The notes under the pieces were generated by a model. It searched no databases. It saw only the letters and a program-made list of their open reading frames with translations, and was not told where the DNA came from. From CAVVMA01 sp963788205 (GTDB lineage Bacteria > Desulfobacterota > Binatia > Binatales > Binataceae), in NCBI GenBank assembly GCA_963788205.1, contig CAWBGG010000007.1:744001-808000 (forward strand): a DNA stretch of 64,000 nucleotides, in the 5' to 3' direction. The translations under genes were made by a program, and so were the position numbers. Shown one piece after another: positions 36,361-44,333 of this stretch. The first letter of the stretch is position 1. Every line of letters begins with the position of its first letter.

Positions 36361-37038
36361 ATGCGAGAGACAGAGGCAGAAGCGGTAGCCGTTCTATATA
36401 GGGCGCGATTCTCGCCGGCGGACATCGCGAGCAAGGAGCGGGTATGGGTCATCTTGTGCGCCGACTTTTTCAGCAAGTTTGTCCGCCCTGACGACCGGGT
36501 CCTGGAGATCGCCGCGGGCTACTGCGAGTTCATCAACAATATCCGGTGCGCCGAGAAATATGCCTACGATGTCAACCCGGACACCGCACGCTACGCCGGC
36601 GAACGAGTGAAGGTTGTAACCGGCGACTGCCGCGATATGTCCGCGCTTCCCGCGGCCTATTTCGACGTCGTGTTCGCCAGCAACTTTTTCGAGCATCTCG
36701 AAAGCAAGCGGGACATGGATCTTGTCCTTCAGCAAGCCCGTGAGCGCCTCCGTCCGGGCGGACGGATGCTAATCCTCCAGCCCAACATCCGGTACCTTGG
36801 TCCGCGCTATTGGGATTTCTACGACCACATGCTTCCGTTGACCCATGTTAGTATGCGCGAAGCGCTGATCAAGAATGGCTTCGAAGTCGAACGGCTGATT
36901 CCGAAGTTTCTGCCCTACACGTTCAAATCGCGGTTGCCAACCGCCGGCTGGATGGTCGCACTTTACTTGCGCGTTGGAATTGCCCAGTGGATTCTGGGAA
37001 AGCAGATGTTCGCGGTGGCCGTGCGGCCACAAGCCTGA
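36361..37038 (+). CDS. SAM-dependent methyltransferase
   Basis: About 225 residues. The SAM motif is weak at position I ('VLEIAAGYCEFINNI') but is followed by 'YAYDVNPDTARYAG', 'GDCRDMSAL', 'FDVVFASNFFEHLESK' and 'RERLRPGGRMLILQPN', the methyltransferase-11 pattern. 'YWDFYDHMLPLTHVSMREAL' is a conserved late element. The start is uncertain: GTG 36232, ATG 36349 and ATG 36361 are in frame, and the last begins closest to the fold. It lies in the glycan operon, so a sugar or lipid intermediate is a likely substrate. Confidence 0.82.
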   Translation: MRETEAEAVAVLYRARFSPADIASKERVWVILCADFFSKFVRPDDRVLEIAAGYCEFINNIRCAEKYAYDVNPDTARYAGERVKVVTGDCRDMSALPAAYFDVVFASNFFEHLESKRDMDLVLQQARERLRPGGRMLILQPNIRYLGPRYWDFYDHMLPLTHVSMREALIKNGFEVERLIPKFLPYTFKSRLPTAGWMVALYLRVGIAQWILGKQMFAVAVRPQA

Positions 37039-37079
37039 GCGATGAGTGGTTTCGCGCTTTCTCGAGGAGGGAACGACCT

Positions 37080-38270
37080 ATGCGGTTCGACTTGTGCGTG
37101 ATCGGCGGATGCGGGCACGTCGGGTTGCCGCTCTCGATCGCGTTCGCGATGAGGGGAAAGCGCGTGGCGATTTGGGATACGGACCGCAACTCCGCCGACC
37201 AGGTCCGCCGTGGCGAGATGCCGTTTATGGAGGAAGGCGGAGAGCAGCATCTGCGCGAGGCGCTCGCGAGCGGCAGGCTGGAGGTCTGCGCGAGCCCCGA
37301 CGCGATCGCTGACAGCGATGCGCTCGTGCTGGTGGTAGCGACGCCGATCGACGGTCATCTGTCGCCGTCGTTCAGGGCCATCGACGATACCCTGAGATCC
37401 TATCGGGAATATTTTCGCGATGGCCAGTTGCTAATCCTGCGCAGCACGCTCTATCCCGGAACGTCGGCCAGGGTGGAGCGATGGTTGTCCGACAATGCCC
37501 TGAAGATCGACGTCGCGGTTTGCCCCGAGCGCATCTCGCAGGGGCAGGGCCTCGCCGAGATTTTCGCACTGCCCCAGATCGTAGCGTCATTTACGCCCGG
37601 CGGCCTGTCCCGTGTGCGCAAGCTGTTCAGCGTGCTGACCGAAGACCTGGTTGAGATGGGACCGATCGAGGCGGAGCTTACCAAGCTCTTCACCAACGCC
37701 TGGCGCTATATCAAGTTCGCGGTGGCGAACCAGTACTATATGATTGCGACCGAATTCGGGGTGGACTTCGACGCGATCTACCGCGGAATCACGCACAACT
37801 ATCCCCGCGCGATCGACTTTCCCGGTCCCGGCTTTGCCGCCGGCCCGTGCCTGTTCAAGGACACGATGCAGCTCGCGGCGTTCGCGAAGAACCATTTCTG
37901 GCTTGGCCACTCCGCGATGCTCGTGAACGAGGGGCTGCCGCGACATCTGATCGACGGCATCAAGAAGCAGCACGGCGACCTCGAGAGCAAGACCGCGGGA
38001 ATTCTCGGGATGGCATTCAAGGCCGACATCGACGACTCGCGGGACTCGCTGTCCTACAAGCTCAAGAGCCTGCTCGAGCTCGAAGCACGCGCCGTGCTTT
38101 GCTCCGACCCGTACGTTAGAGAGAAGGGGCTGGTGCCCGCCGAAGAGCTGATCGAAAAGTCGGACATCATTTTGATCGCCACACCGCACAAGGTCTACAA
38201 GCAGCTCGATTTCCGGGGCAAGCACGTGGTCGATGTCTGGAACCTCCTGGGTCAGGGGCGGCAGCTGTGA
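37080..38270 (+). CDS. UDP-glucose/GDP-mannose dehydrogenase family protein
   Basis: A 396-residue NAD-dependent nucleotide-sugar dehydrogenase, oxidising the sugar C6 to a uronate. The Rossmann start is 'FDLCVIGGCGHVGLPLSIAFA'. The catalytic cysteine is in 'AAGPCLFKDTMQL' (GxCxxKD). The middle domain has 'VEMGPIEAELTKLFTNAWRYIKFAVANQYY', and the C-terminal domain 'GMAFKADIDDSRDSLSYKL'. A GGAGGG precedes the ATG. The stop overlaps the start of the epimerase (GTGA). The exact sugar (UDP-Glc, UDP-HexNAc or GDP-Man) cannot be read. Confidence 0.9.
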   Translation: MRFDLCVIGGCGHVGLPLSIAFAMRGKRVAIWDTDRNSADQVRRGEMPFMEEGGEQHLREALASGRLEVCASPDAIADSDALVLVVATPIDGHLSPSFRAIDDTLRSYREYFRDGQLLILRSTLYPGTSARVERWLSDNALKIDVAVCPERISQGQGLAEIFALPQIVASFTPGGLSRVRKLFSVLTEDLVEMGPIEAELTKLFTNAWRYIKFAVANQYYMIATEFGVDFDAIYRGITHNYPRAIDFPGPGFAAGPCLFKDTMQLAAFAKNHFWLGHSAMLVNEGLPRHLIDGIKKQHGDLESKTAGILGMAFKADIDDSRDSLSYKLKSLLELEARAVLCSDPYVREKGLVPAEELIEKSDIILIATPHKVYKQLDFRGKHVVDVWNLLGQGRQL

Positions 38271-39286
38271 AAGTATGCGTGACCGGCGCAGCCGGTTTCA
38301 TCATGGGCTACCTGGTCGAGGACCTTCTCGGCGCCGGGCACGAAGTGGTGGGACTTGACAACTTGTCCAAGTACGGCCTGCTGACTCGCACCTACGACAA
38401 CAATCCTCGCTACAGGCTGGTCCGCGGTGATGCCAAGGATGTGGCCCTGTTAAAGGAACTGCTGGCCGACTGCGAGATCTTGGTTGCCGGCGCCGCCATG
38501 ATCGGAGGCATCTCATACTTTCACCAGTACGCGTACGATCTGATCGCGGAGAACGAGCGAATTACCGCCGCGGCCTTCGACGCGAGCCTGTGGGCGCATC
38601 GTGAGGCGCGTCTGCGGCGTATCGTGGTAGTCTCGTCGTCGATGGTGTTCGAGAGTGTTACACAGTTTCCGACTCCCGAAGGCGCGCAGCTTAGCTCTCC
38701 GCCGCCGCTATCGACTTACGGATTCCAGAAGCTGGCCTGCGAATACTTCGCGCGCGGCGCGTGGCAGCAATACCAGCTCCCTTACACGATCGTGCGCCCG
38801 TTCAATTGCGTCGGAATAGGTGAGCGCCGGGCTCTCAACGCGCCATCCATTCTGTCCGGCAATGTGAAGCTCGCGATGAGCCATGTGCTACCCGACCTGG
38901 TGATCAAGGTCTTGAAGGGTCAGAACCCGCTGCACATTCTGGGCTCGGGCGAGCAGGTCCGCCATTACACCTATGGTGGCGACGTCGCGCGCGGAATCCG
39001 GATGGCGATGGAGAGCGAGCGCGCCGTCAACGACGACTTCAACCTCTCGACCGCCACGTCGACTACGGTGCTGGAACTGGCGGAGATGGTATGGAACAAG
39101 ATCAATCCCGGCCGCAAATTCGCGTACGTGTCCGACCCGCCCTATGCGCATGACGTGCAGATGCGGGTGCCCGATGTGCGCAAGGCCCGCGACATGCTCG
39201 GCTTCGAGGCCCGCACCGACTTGAACACCGTGCTTCAAGAAGTGATTCCCTGGATCGAGGCGCAACTGAAAGAGGGGCGCATGTGA
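38267..39286 (+). CDS. NAD-dependent epimerase/dehydratase
   Basis: A 339-residue extended short-chain dehydrogenase acting on nucleotide sugars. The N-terminal 'VCVTGAAGFIMGYLVEDLL' is the GxxGxxG nucleotide site (the last Gly-rich position reads M-G). 'VVSSSMVFES' and the catalytic 'STYGFQK' (YxxxK) are present, and 'RPFNCVGIGE' follows. The overlaps on both sides (GTGA at 38267-38270 and at 39283-39286) show tight translational coupling with the dehydrogenase before and the glycosyltransferase after. It probably acts as a uronate epimerase, decarboxylase or C4 epimerase. Confidence 0.88.
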   Translation: MKVCVTGAAGFIMGYLVEDLLGAGHEVVGLDNLSKYGLLTRTYDNNPRYRLVRGDAKDVALLKELLADCEILVAGAAMIGGISYFHQYAYDLIAENERITAAAFDASLWAHREARLRRIVVVSSSMVFESVTQFPTPEGAQLSSPPPLSTYGFQKLACEYFARGAWQQYQLPYTIVRPFNCVGIGERRALNAPSILSGNVKLAMSHVLPDLVIKVLKGQNPLHILGSGEQVRHYTYGGDVARGIRMAMESERAVNDDFNLSTATSTTVLELAEMVWNKINPGRKFAYVSDPPYAHDVQMRVPDVRKARDMLGFEARTDLNTVLQEVIPWIEAQLKEGRM

Positions 39287-40098
39287 TCGAGCGGGTGAGC
39301 CTTGTGATCCCGGTGCGCAACGAAGCGGAAAATATCCGCCCGATGCTCGATTCACTGAACGACGCCTTAACGGTTCCGGCCGAGGTACTAATCGTCTACG
39401 ACGAAGAGTCCGACCCGACGCTACCGGTGGTGAGGTCGCTGGCGCCGCCCCGATCGATCGAGTACCGGTTGATACGCAACACGCTCGGCCGTGGGCCCGC
39501 CAATGCGCTCAGGAGCGGCTTCGGCGCTGCGCGCGGCGACGCGGTGGTGGTCATGATGGCCGATCGGTCCGACGACTTGCGGGCCCTGCCTGCGATGTTG
39601 CAGCGGTTCAGCGAGGGCTACGACCTGGTCTCGGGCTCGCGCTACATGCCGGGTGGCGAGCAAATTGGCGGGCCGTGGCTGAAGGGCAAGCTGTCGCGAA
39701 TCGCAGGCCGTTCGCTGAAACTCTTCGGCCTGCCCACTTGCGATCCCACCAATAGCTACAAGCTCTATCGCACTGAGCGGCTGCAGCGTCTGTCCCTGGA
39801 AAGTGGCGGCGGGTTCGAAATCAACCTCGAAATTGTGGCCAAGGCGCTCCGCGCTGGATGGCGTATCGCTGAGGTTCCGTCGCGATGGGTCGATCGCGAG
39901 GCCGGCGGTCCAAGTTCAAGCTCTGGCGATGGTTGCCGCGCTATTCGTTCTGGTACGGCCAGACGCTGGCAGCATTGGCTACCACCCGGCGCCAGCCGGG
40001 CGCCACACCGGCCAACCACCGCTGAGAATTCGGGCAGGTCCAGTTCTGCGCGAGTTCAGTTCGGCGGCCAGACTCAGTTCGGGCGTCAGCGGGCCTAG
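39283..40098 (+). CDS. Family 2 glycosyltransferase, frameshifted near the 3' end
   Basis: Family 2 glycosyltransferase: 'RVSLVIPVRNEAENIRPML', 'VYDEESDPT', 'AVVVMMADRSDDLRALPAML', and 'SGSRYMPGGEQIGG' are typical of dolichol-phosphate-mannose synthase-like enzymes. After 'VPSRWVDREAGG' the open frame turns into Ser/Arg-rich nonsense. One base shift at about 39908 would instead read 'SKFKLWRWLPRYSFWYGQTL', the usual C-terminal sequence of the family, and stop at 40023-40025. So one base is missing in the gene or in the assembly. The start overlaps the epimerase stop. Confidence 0.8.
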   Translation: MIERVSLVIPVRNEAENIRPMLDSLNDALTVPAEVLIVYDEESDPTLPVVRSLAPPRSIEYRLIRNTLGRGPANALRSGFGAARGDAVVVMMADRSDDLRALPAMLQRFSEGYDLVSGSRYMPGGEQIGGPWLKGKLSRIAGRSLKLFGLPTCDPTNSYKLYRTERLQRLSLESGGGFEINLEIVAKALRAGWRIAEVPSRWVDREAGGPSSSSGDGCRAIRSGTARRWQHWLPPGASRAPHRPTTAENSGRSSSARVQFGGQTQFGRQRA

Positions 40099-40173
40099 CC
40101 TCCGACTTCTACGCTCTATCTCGACTCAGGAATGGATCACCTGATCTTCATTTTACGCGCAAATCGACGGCTG

Positions 40174-43100
40174 TTACGGCGCCGGCGTTGGTGTTGGCGT
40201 CGGCCTCAATTGATAGGCGACGAAAGCCGCCCCGCCGGCGGCATTGCCGGAGATTGTGCGCGACGCCTCGTAGCTGCCGGTGGTGGTCAACAGTTGATGA
40301 CCCTGGTCGCCCAGCAAATCGACCCCGTCGCGCGGCCCGTCATCCACGATCGTACCGGTGCTGTCGATCAGCGCCCCGTTCCAGGTCCCGCTGACGGTGT
40401 AGGCTCCGAGCGCAGCTATCAGTACATCCAGCCCGTGACTCGTGCCGGCGATTCCCGTGCTGAGGTTGGCGTTGAGCGCCGGGACCGGGGAAATCGTTCC
40501 GGCGGCGAAATTATCGACGGTCGCCGTGCCGTACGGAACATCGTAGGCCGTTGCCGAAGCCGCGTTCGGGAACGCCAGCATAACTGTGACGGTGCAAGAG
40601 CCGGTCGTGTTCGAGGTAGCGTGCCAGACGGTGCCGCTGCCCCAACCGGGCGAGTTCCCGACCGCATCCGCCGTCCACGCAGCCGCGCATCCGCTCACGG
40701 CCGCGACCGAGGTGTTCTCGCTGAGAGTGCCTGACTCCGAGACTGCCACATAGAGCAGGTCGCCGCTCGCCATTGAGAGACTGCCACTGAGAGTTGTCCC
40801 GCCCGCGATCGGCCCGAGCGCCGCGCAGTGCGCGACCGGATAGCCGCCCGAGTCGGGGTTGCACACCCCCGGCGCGGGGCTGGGAGTTGGCGTCGGCGCG
40901 GGCGTCCTGGTTGGCGTCGGCGTTGGTGTCGCGGTCGGCGTCGGCGTGGGTGTCCTGGTTGGTGTAGGCGTGGGTGTCGCGGTCGGGGTCGACGTGGGTG
41001 TCGCGGTCGGCGTGGCGGGTGTCGGGGTAGCTGTAGGTGTTGCCGTTGGGATCGGCGTCGGCGTGGCAGGAGTCGCGGTAGGTGTAGCTGTTGCCGTCGC
41101 GGAAGGCGTTGGCGTAGGCGTCCTGGTTGGCGCCGGCGTTGGTGCGGGTGTCGCGGTCGGCGTTGGGGGTGTCGCGGTAGCTGTCGCTGTTGCCGTCGTG
41201 GTTGGCGTCAGCGCGGGTGTCGCGGGTGGCGCCGGCGTTCCGCCGCTTGCGGGTTGCAGCCCCAGGCTAAAAATCTCCCATAGCGGGCTACTACTGCCAA
41301 GCGAGGTTGACCAGTCTACGGTTAAGGCACCTGTGGTTCCCGATGTGGGCTGAATGTGCCACGCCGCCCCAATGCTGGCCTGCCCCACAGTATCTTCGTC
41401 TACTTCTCCTATTTGACTAAAGCCGCTGGGCCAGGTGAATCTCTGGGTGTTATCGCTGCTGAAGAAATTGGTTACCGCGAACAGCGCAACCGCATCATTG
41501 GCCTGCGACGTACTGAAGGCCGTTGAGTTCCCGGTCAGGACTTCCGTTTCACCGTAGTTGAAGGTCCCTGCGACGGCCCCTGGATCAATGGGAGTCGTGG
41601 TGTTGACCCCAGAGTATACCTTGATGATTGTTGACCATCCGAAGGCGGCGCCCGCAGTGGTCCTGAGAGTGACTGCGTAAGTGCTGGTCTCCGAGCCGGT
41701 CAACACCCGATCATAGACGGCGATTTTGTCCTGGTTATCGTGACCGACCGAGTAAATCAGGTTCCAGCCAGTGGGCGTCGTAATGGTCGGATAGCCTTCC
41801 GCGTATGTGGTGTCAACCGAAACGAACATGAGCGCGACTTCCCCCGCCGCGGTGCTGCCATTTGGGAAATTTACGCTGAGACTGGTGCTGGTTTGAGAGC
41901 CGACTGAAGACTCCTCGACTACCTCAGTGATCCCTGGCCCAGCCGTCGGCGTGGGCCCGGTCGGGGTAGTGGTAGCCGTCGCGCTCGGGGTTGCCGGTGT
42001 CGCGGTGGCTGTAGCTGTTGCCGTCTTGGTTGGCGTCGGCGTGGGCGTCGTGGTCGGCGTTGCGGGTGTCGCGGCCGCGGTAGCCGTTGCCGTCGCGGCG
42101 GCCGGCGTCGGCGTGGGCTTGGTTGCAGTTGGCGTGGGCGTGTTGCCCGGCGTTGGCGTGCTGCCCGGCGTTGGCGACGTTGACATCGGTCCCAGGAAAA
42201 ACTCCGCCATTGCCGGTGCAGAGGACCACGGCGCTCCGTTCGGAGTCGGGTGCGGATCAGCGAATCCCGTTAGGATCGTCGTCGTTAGGTTGGTGTGATT
42301 GTAGAACGTGCCGGAAGTCTTGAGATAGCCCGCCTTAACGCGCGGCCCATAGGCCATCCATAGGACTGCGCCGCCGCCGTTGGTGGTATCGGTCAAGGCA
42401 TTATCGACCGTCAGGATCAAAACCCCATCGCCGCCGGGTTGGAACATAGGCAAGGCTAACAACGGCCCGATATGCTGATTGAACCAGGTGTCGGCAGCTG
42501 TGCATGGCGGTTCGGAATTGTGGCAGTTGTCCAAGTCATCCGGCGCGATCATGGCGAACTGCGGCATTGCATCGCAATTCCCGTCAGCGCAGGCCGCAAT
42601 GGCCGAATCAAAAACAGTGCTGTCTTGAAGGTGTTGAAGCTGGGTCGAGCTATCGACGACATCAAGCATATTGCGACCGGGCTCGTGATCCATGTCGAGC
42701 AAGCAATCGTTGGCACAGCCGTCATATCCGGGCCCGTAGCAAGCGTTCATGCTCTCGCTATAATCGGCCCAAGCGATGCCGTCCGCAATCAAATGGCGCA
42801 AGATGTTGTCGTGCGTGGTTATCGCGCAACACGTGGTCCCTGGTGCCGCCGCAGCGCAAAGCCCACTGGTCGGACCACAACTGTCATCGGTTACTTGTGG
42901 TCCGCCTCCCGAAAGACAACTAAAATCCGCCACGCCGGATTGTGTTCCTGCGACGTTGTCCCCAGCAAAGATAGTCATGTAGTTTGGCTGCGAATATGGG
43001 GCAAAATTGCCATAGTAATATACGGTCGCGTCGGCGGTGAGATCCGACGCCGCTACCGCCGCCGCGAACGGATGGCCCGTACCAGTCAACAAGCCGTTGA

Positions 43101-44085
43101 CGTAAGGCAGCGTTGGGGCCGGGTCGGAGGGCGAAGTCCCGCTAATAAGCTGGTCGAAGTTAGAGTTTTCCCACATCACGATATACAGGTGACCCCACCA
43201 AGCACCGGCCGGGGGTGGCGGCGTCGGGATCGCAGTCGGCGTGGGGGCTCCGCTGGGTGCGGGCTGCAGCGCTACGCTGAAAATCTCCCACAGCGGGCTA
43301 CTACTGCCAAGCGAGGTTGACCAGTCTACGCTTAAGGCGCCAGTGGTCCCCGCTGTGGATTGAATGTCCCATGCAGCCCCGATGCTGGCTTGTCCCACAG
43401 TATCTTCATCTACTTCTGCTATTTGATTAAAGCCGGCGGGCCAGGTGAAGGCCTGGGTGTTATCGCTGCTGAAGAAATTAGTTACCGCGAACAGCACAAC
43501 CGCATCATTGGCCTGCGACGTACTGAAAGCCACTGAGTTCCCGGTCAGAACTTCCGTTTCACCGTCATAGAATGTCCCTGCGATGGCCCCTGGATCAATC
43601 GGAGCCGCGGTGTTGACCCCGGAGAATACCTTGACGATCGCTGACCATCCGTAGGCGGAGCCCGCAGTGGCGCTAAGGATGACTGCATAGCTGCTGGTCT
43701 CTGAGCCGGTCAACACGCGGTCATAGACGGCGATTTCATCCTGATTATCGTGACCGACCGAGTAAATCAGGTTCCAGCCGGCCGGCGTCGTAATCGCCGG
43801 ATAACCTTCCGAGTAGGTGGTATCAACAGAGACGAACATCAGCGCGACTTCCCCGGCAGCGGTGCTGCCGTTCGGGAAATTTACGCTGAGGCTGGTGCTG
43901 GTTTGGGAGCCGGCCGAGGACTCCTCGGCTACGTCAGTGATCCCTGGCGTGGTAGCGGTAGCCGTTGCCGTTAAGGTCAGGAGCCCGAGCGAGGCAAGTA
44001 CCACTAGGACCGCGAGGTTCCGGGCAGTAGACGATGATAAAGATGCTCGCCAGGGAAATGACCGAAACAACGGGTCCGTCCTCAT
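40174..44085 (-). CDS. Giant secreted phosphoesterase with duplicated beta domains and Pro/Thr linkers
   Basis: A 1303-residue exported protein. Residues ~20-47 form a signal. A beta domain ('SQTSTSLSVNFPNGSTAAGEVALMFVSVDTTY') covers ~48-282. A phospholipase C/acid-phosphatase-type domain (PF04185-like) covers ~297-640, with 'HLYIVMWENSNFDQLI', 'THDNILRHLIADGIAWADYSE', 'MIAPDDLDNCHNS' and 'YNHTNLTTTIL'. A Pro/Thr linker leads to a second, nearly identical beta domain (~715-955), a second linker and a third diverged beta domain at the C-terminus. It is probably extracellular and acts on phosphate esters or lipids. Confidence 0.85.
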   Translation of the reverse strand: MRTDPLFRSFPWRASLSSSTARNLAVLVVLASLGLLTLTATATATTPGITDVAEESSAGSQTSTSLSVNFPNGSTAAGEVALMFVSVDTTYSEGYPAITTPAGWNLIYSVGHDNQDEIAVYDRVLTGSETSSYAVILSATAGSAYGWSAIVKVFSGVNTAAPIDPGAIAGTFYDGETEVLTGNSVAFSTSQANDAVVLFAVTNFFSSDNTQAFTWPAGFNQIAEVDEDTVGQASIGAAWDIQSTAGTTGALSVDWSTSLGSSSPLWEIFSVALQPAPSGAPTPTAIPTPPPPAGAWWGHLYIVMWENSNFDQLISGTSPSDPAPTLPYVNGLLTGTGHPFAAAVAASDLTADATVYYYGNFAPYSQPNYMTIFAGDNVAGTQSGVADFSCLSGGGPQVTDDSCGPTSGLCAAAAPGTTCCAITTHDNILRHLIADGIAWADYSESMNACYGPGYDGCANDCLLDMDHEPGRNMLDVVDSSTQLQHLQDSTVFDSAIAACADGNCDAMPQFAMIAPDDLDNCHNSEPPCTAADTWFNQHIGPLLALPMFQPGGDGVLILTVDNALTDTTNGGGAVLWMAYGPRVKAGYLKTSGTFYNHTNLTTTILTGFADPHPTPNGAPWSSAPAMAEFFLGPMSTSPTPGSTPTPGNTPTPTATKPTPTPAAATATATAAATPATPTTTPTPTPTKTATATATATPATPSATATTTPTGPTPTAGPGITEVVEESSVGSQTSTSLSVNFPNGSTAAGEVALMFVSVDTTYAEGYPTITTPTGWNLIYSVGHDNQDKIAVYDRVLTGSETSTYAVTLRTTAGAAFGWSTIIKVYSGVNTTTPIDPGAVAGTFNYGETEVLTGNSTAFSTSQANDAVALFAVTNFFSSDNTQRFTWPSGFSQIGEVDEDTVGQASIGAAWHIQPTSGTTGALTVDWSTSLGSSSPLWEIFSLGLQPASGGTPAPPATPALTPTTTATATATATPPTPTATPAPTPAPTRTPTPTPSATATATPTATPATPTPIPTATPTATPTPATPTATPTSTPTATPTPTPTRTPTPTPTATPTPTPTRTPAPTPTPSPAPGVCNPDSGGYPVAHCAALGPIAGGTTLSGSLSMASGDLLYVAVSESGTLSENTSVAAVSGCAAAWTADAVGNSPGWGSGTVWHATSNTTGSCTVTVMLAFPNAASATAYDVPYGTATVDNFAAGTISPVPALNANLSTGIAGTSHGLDVLIAALGAYTVSGTWNGALIDSTGTIVDDGPRDGVDLLGDQGHQLLTTTGSYEASRTISGNAAGGAAFVAYQLRPTPTPTPAP
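40865..41245 (-). repeat. Pro/Thr-rich low-complexity linker repeat (C-terminal)
   Basis: A long run of near-repeats of ACNCCNACNCCG-type codons encoding alternating Pro and Thr/Ala (PTPTATPT). It links the second and third beta domains of the secreted phosphoesterase. Read on the plus strand it yields a spurious Gly/Val open frame. Such repeats are prone to length change by slippage. Confidence 0.8.
41250..41940 (-). repeat. Internal duplication, copy 2 (beta domain)
   Basis: A ~690-bp segment that is about 90% identical by eye to 43260-43950, for example AGCGGGCTACTACTGCCAAG at both. It encodes the second 'GSQTSTSLSVNFPNGST' beta domain. The offset is about 2.0 kb and the phosphoesterase domain lies between the copies. 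Confidence 0.8.
41940..42190 (-). repeat. Pro/Thr-rich low-complexity linker repeat (middle)
   Basis: Encodes a PTPTAT-type linker of ~80 residues between the phosphoesterase domain and the second beta domain. It has the same codon pattern as the linker at 40865-41245. Confidence 0.75.
43260..43950 (-). repeat. Internal duplication, copy 1 (beta domain)
   Basis: The partner of 41250-41940, encoding the N-terminal beta domain. The high DNA-level identity, including silent positions, implies a recent duplication or ongoing gene conversion rather than an ancient repeat. Confidence 0.8.
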
Positions 44086-44333
44086 AAGTAGCGATCGATC
44101 TTATTCCCCAATGTAGCCGTCTCGCGAATGCCGGGCAGGTCAAAAGTAGCGCCAGTTGCTCGTTAATCGGTAACTTGTAGCGATTTTGGCCGGGATTCCC
44201 ACGTATGGACCCACTCCCGGTGCAAAGGTCTTGACCGGAATCTCCGCTTTGAGTCTCCGATTCCAACTCCCGTATAGACCCGACGGCCTTCCTGCGCAAG
44301 GTTCCAGGCCGGCTTCGTTCCACGCGAGGTCTT

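Noticed and set aside
40859..41353. Plus-strand frame encoding long Gly-Val repeats
   Set aside because: It is the complement of the Pro/Thr linker of the secreted phosphoesterase and has no independent signals.
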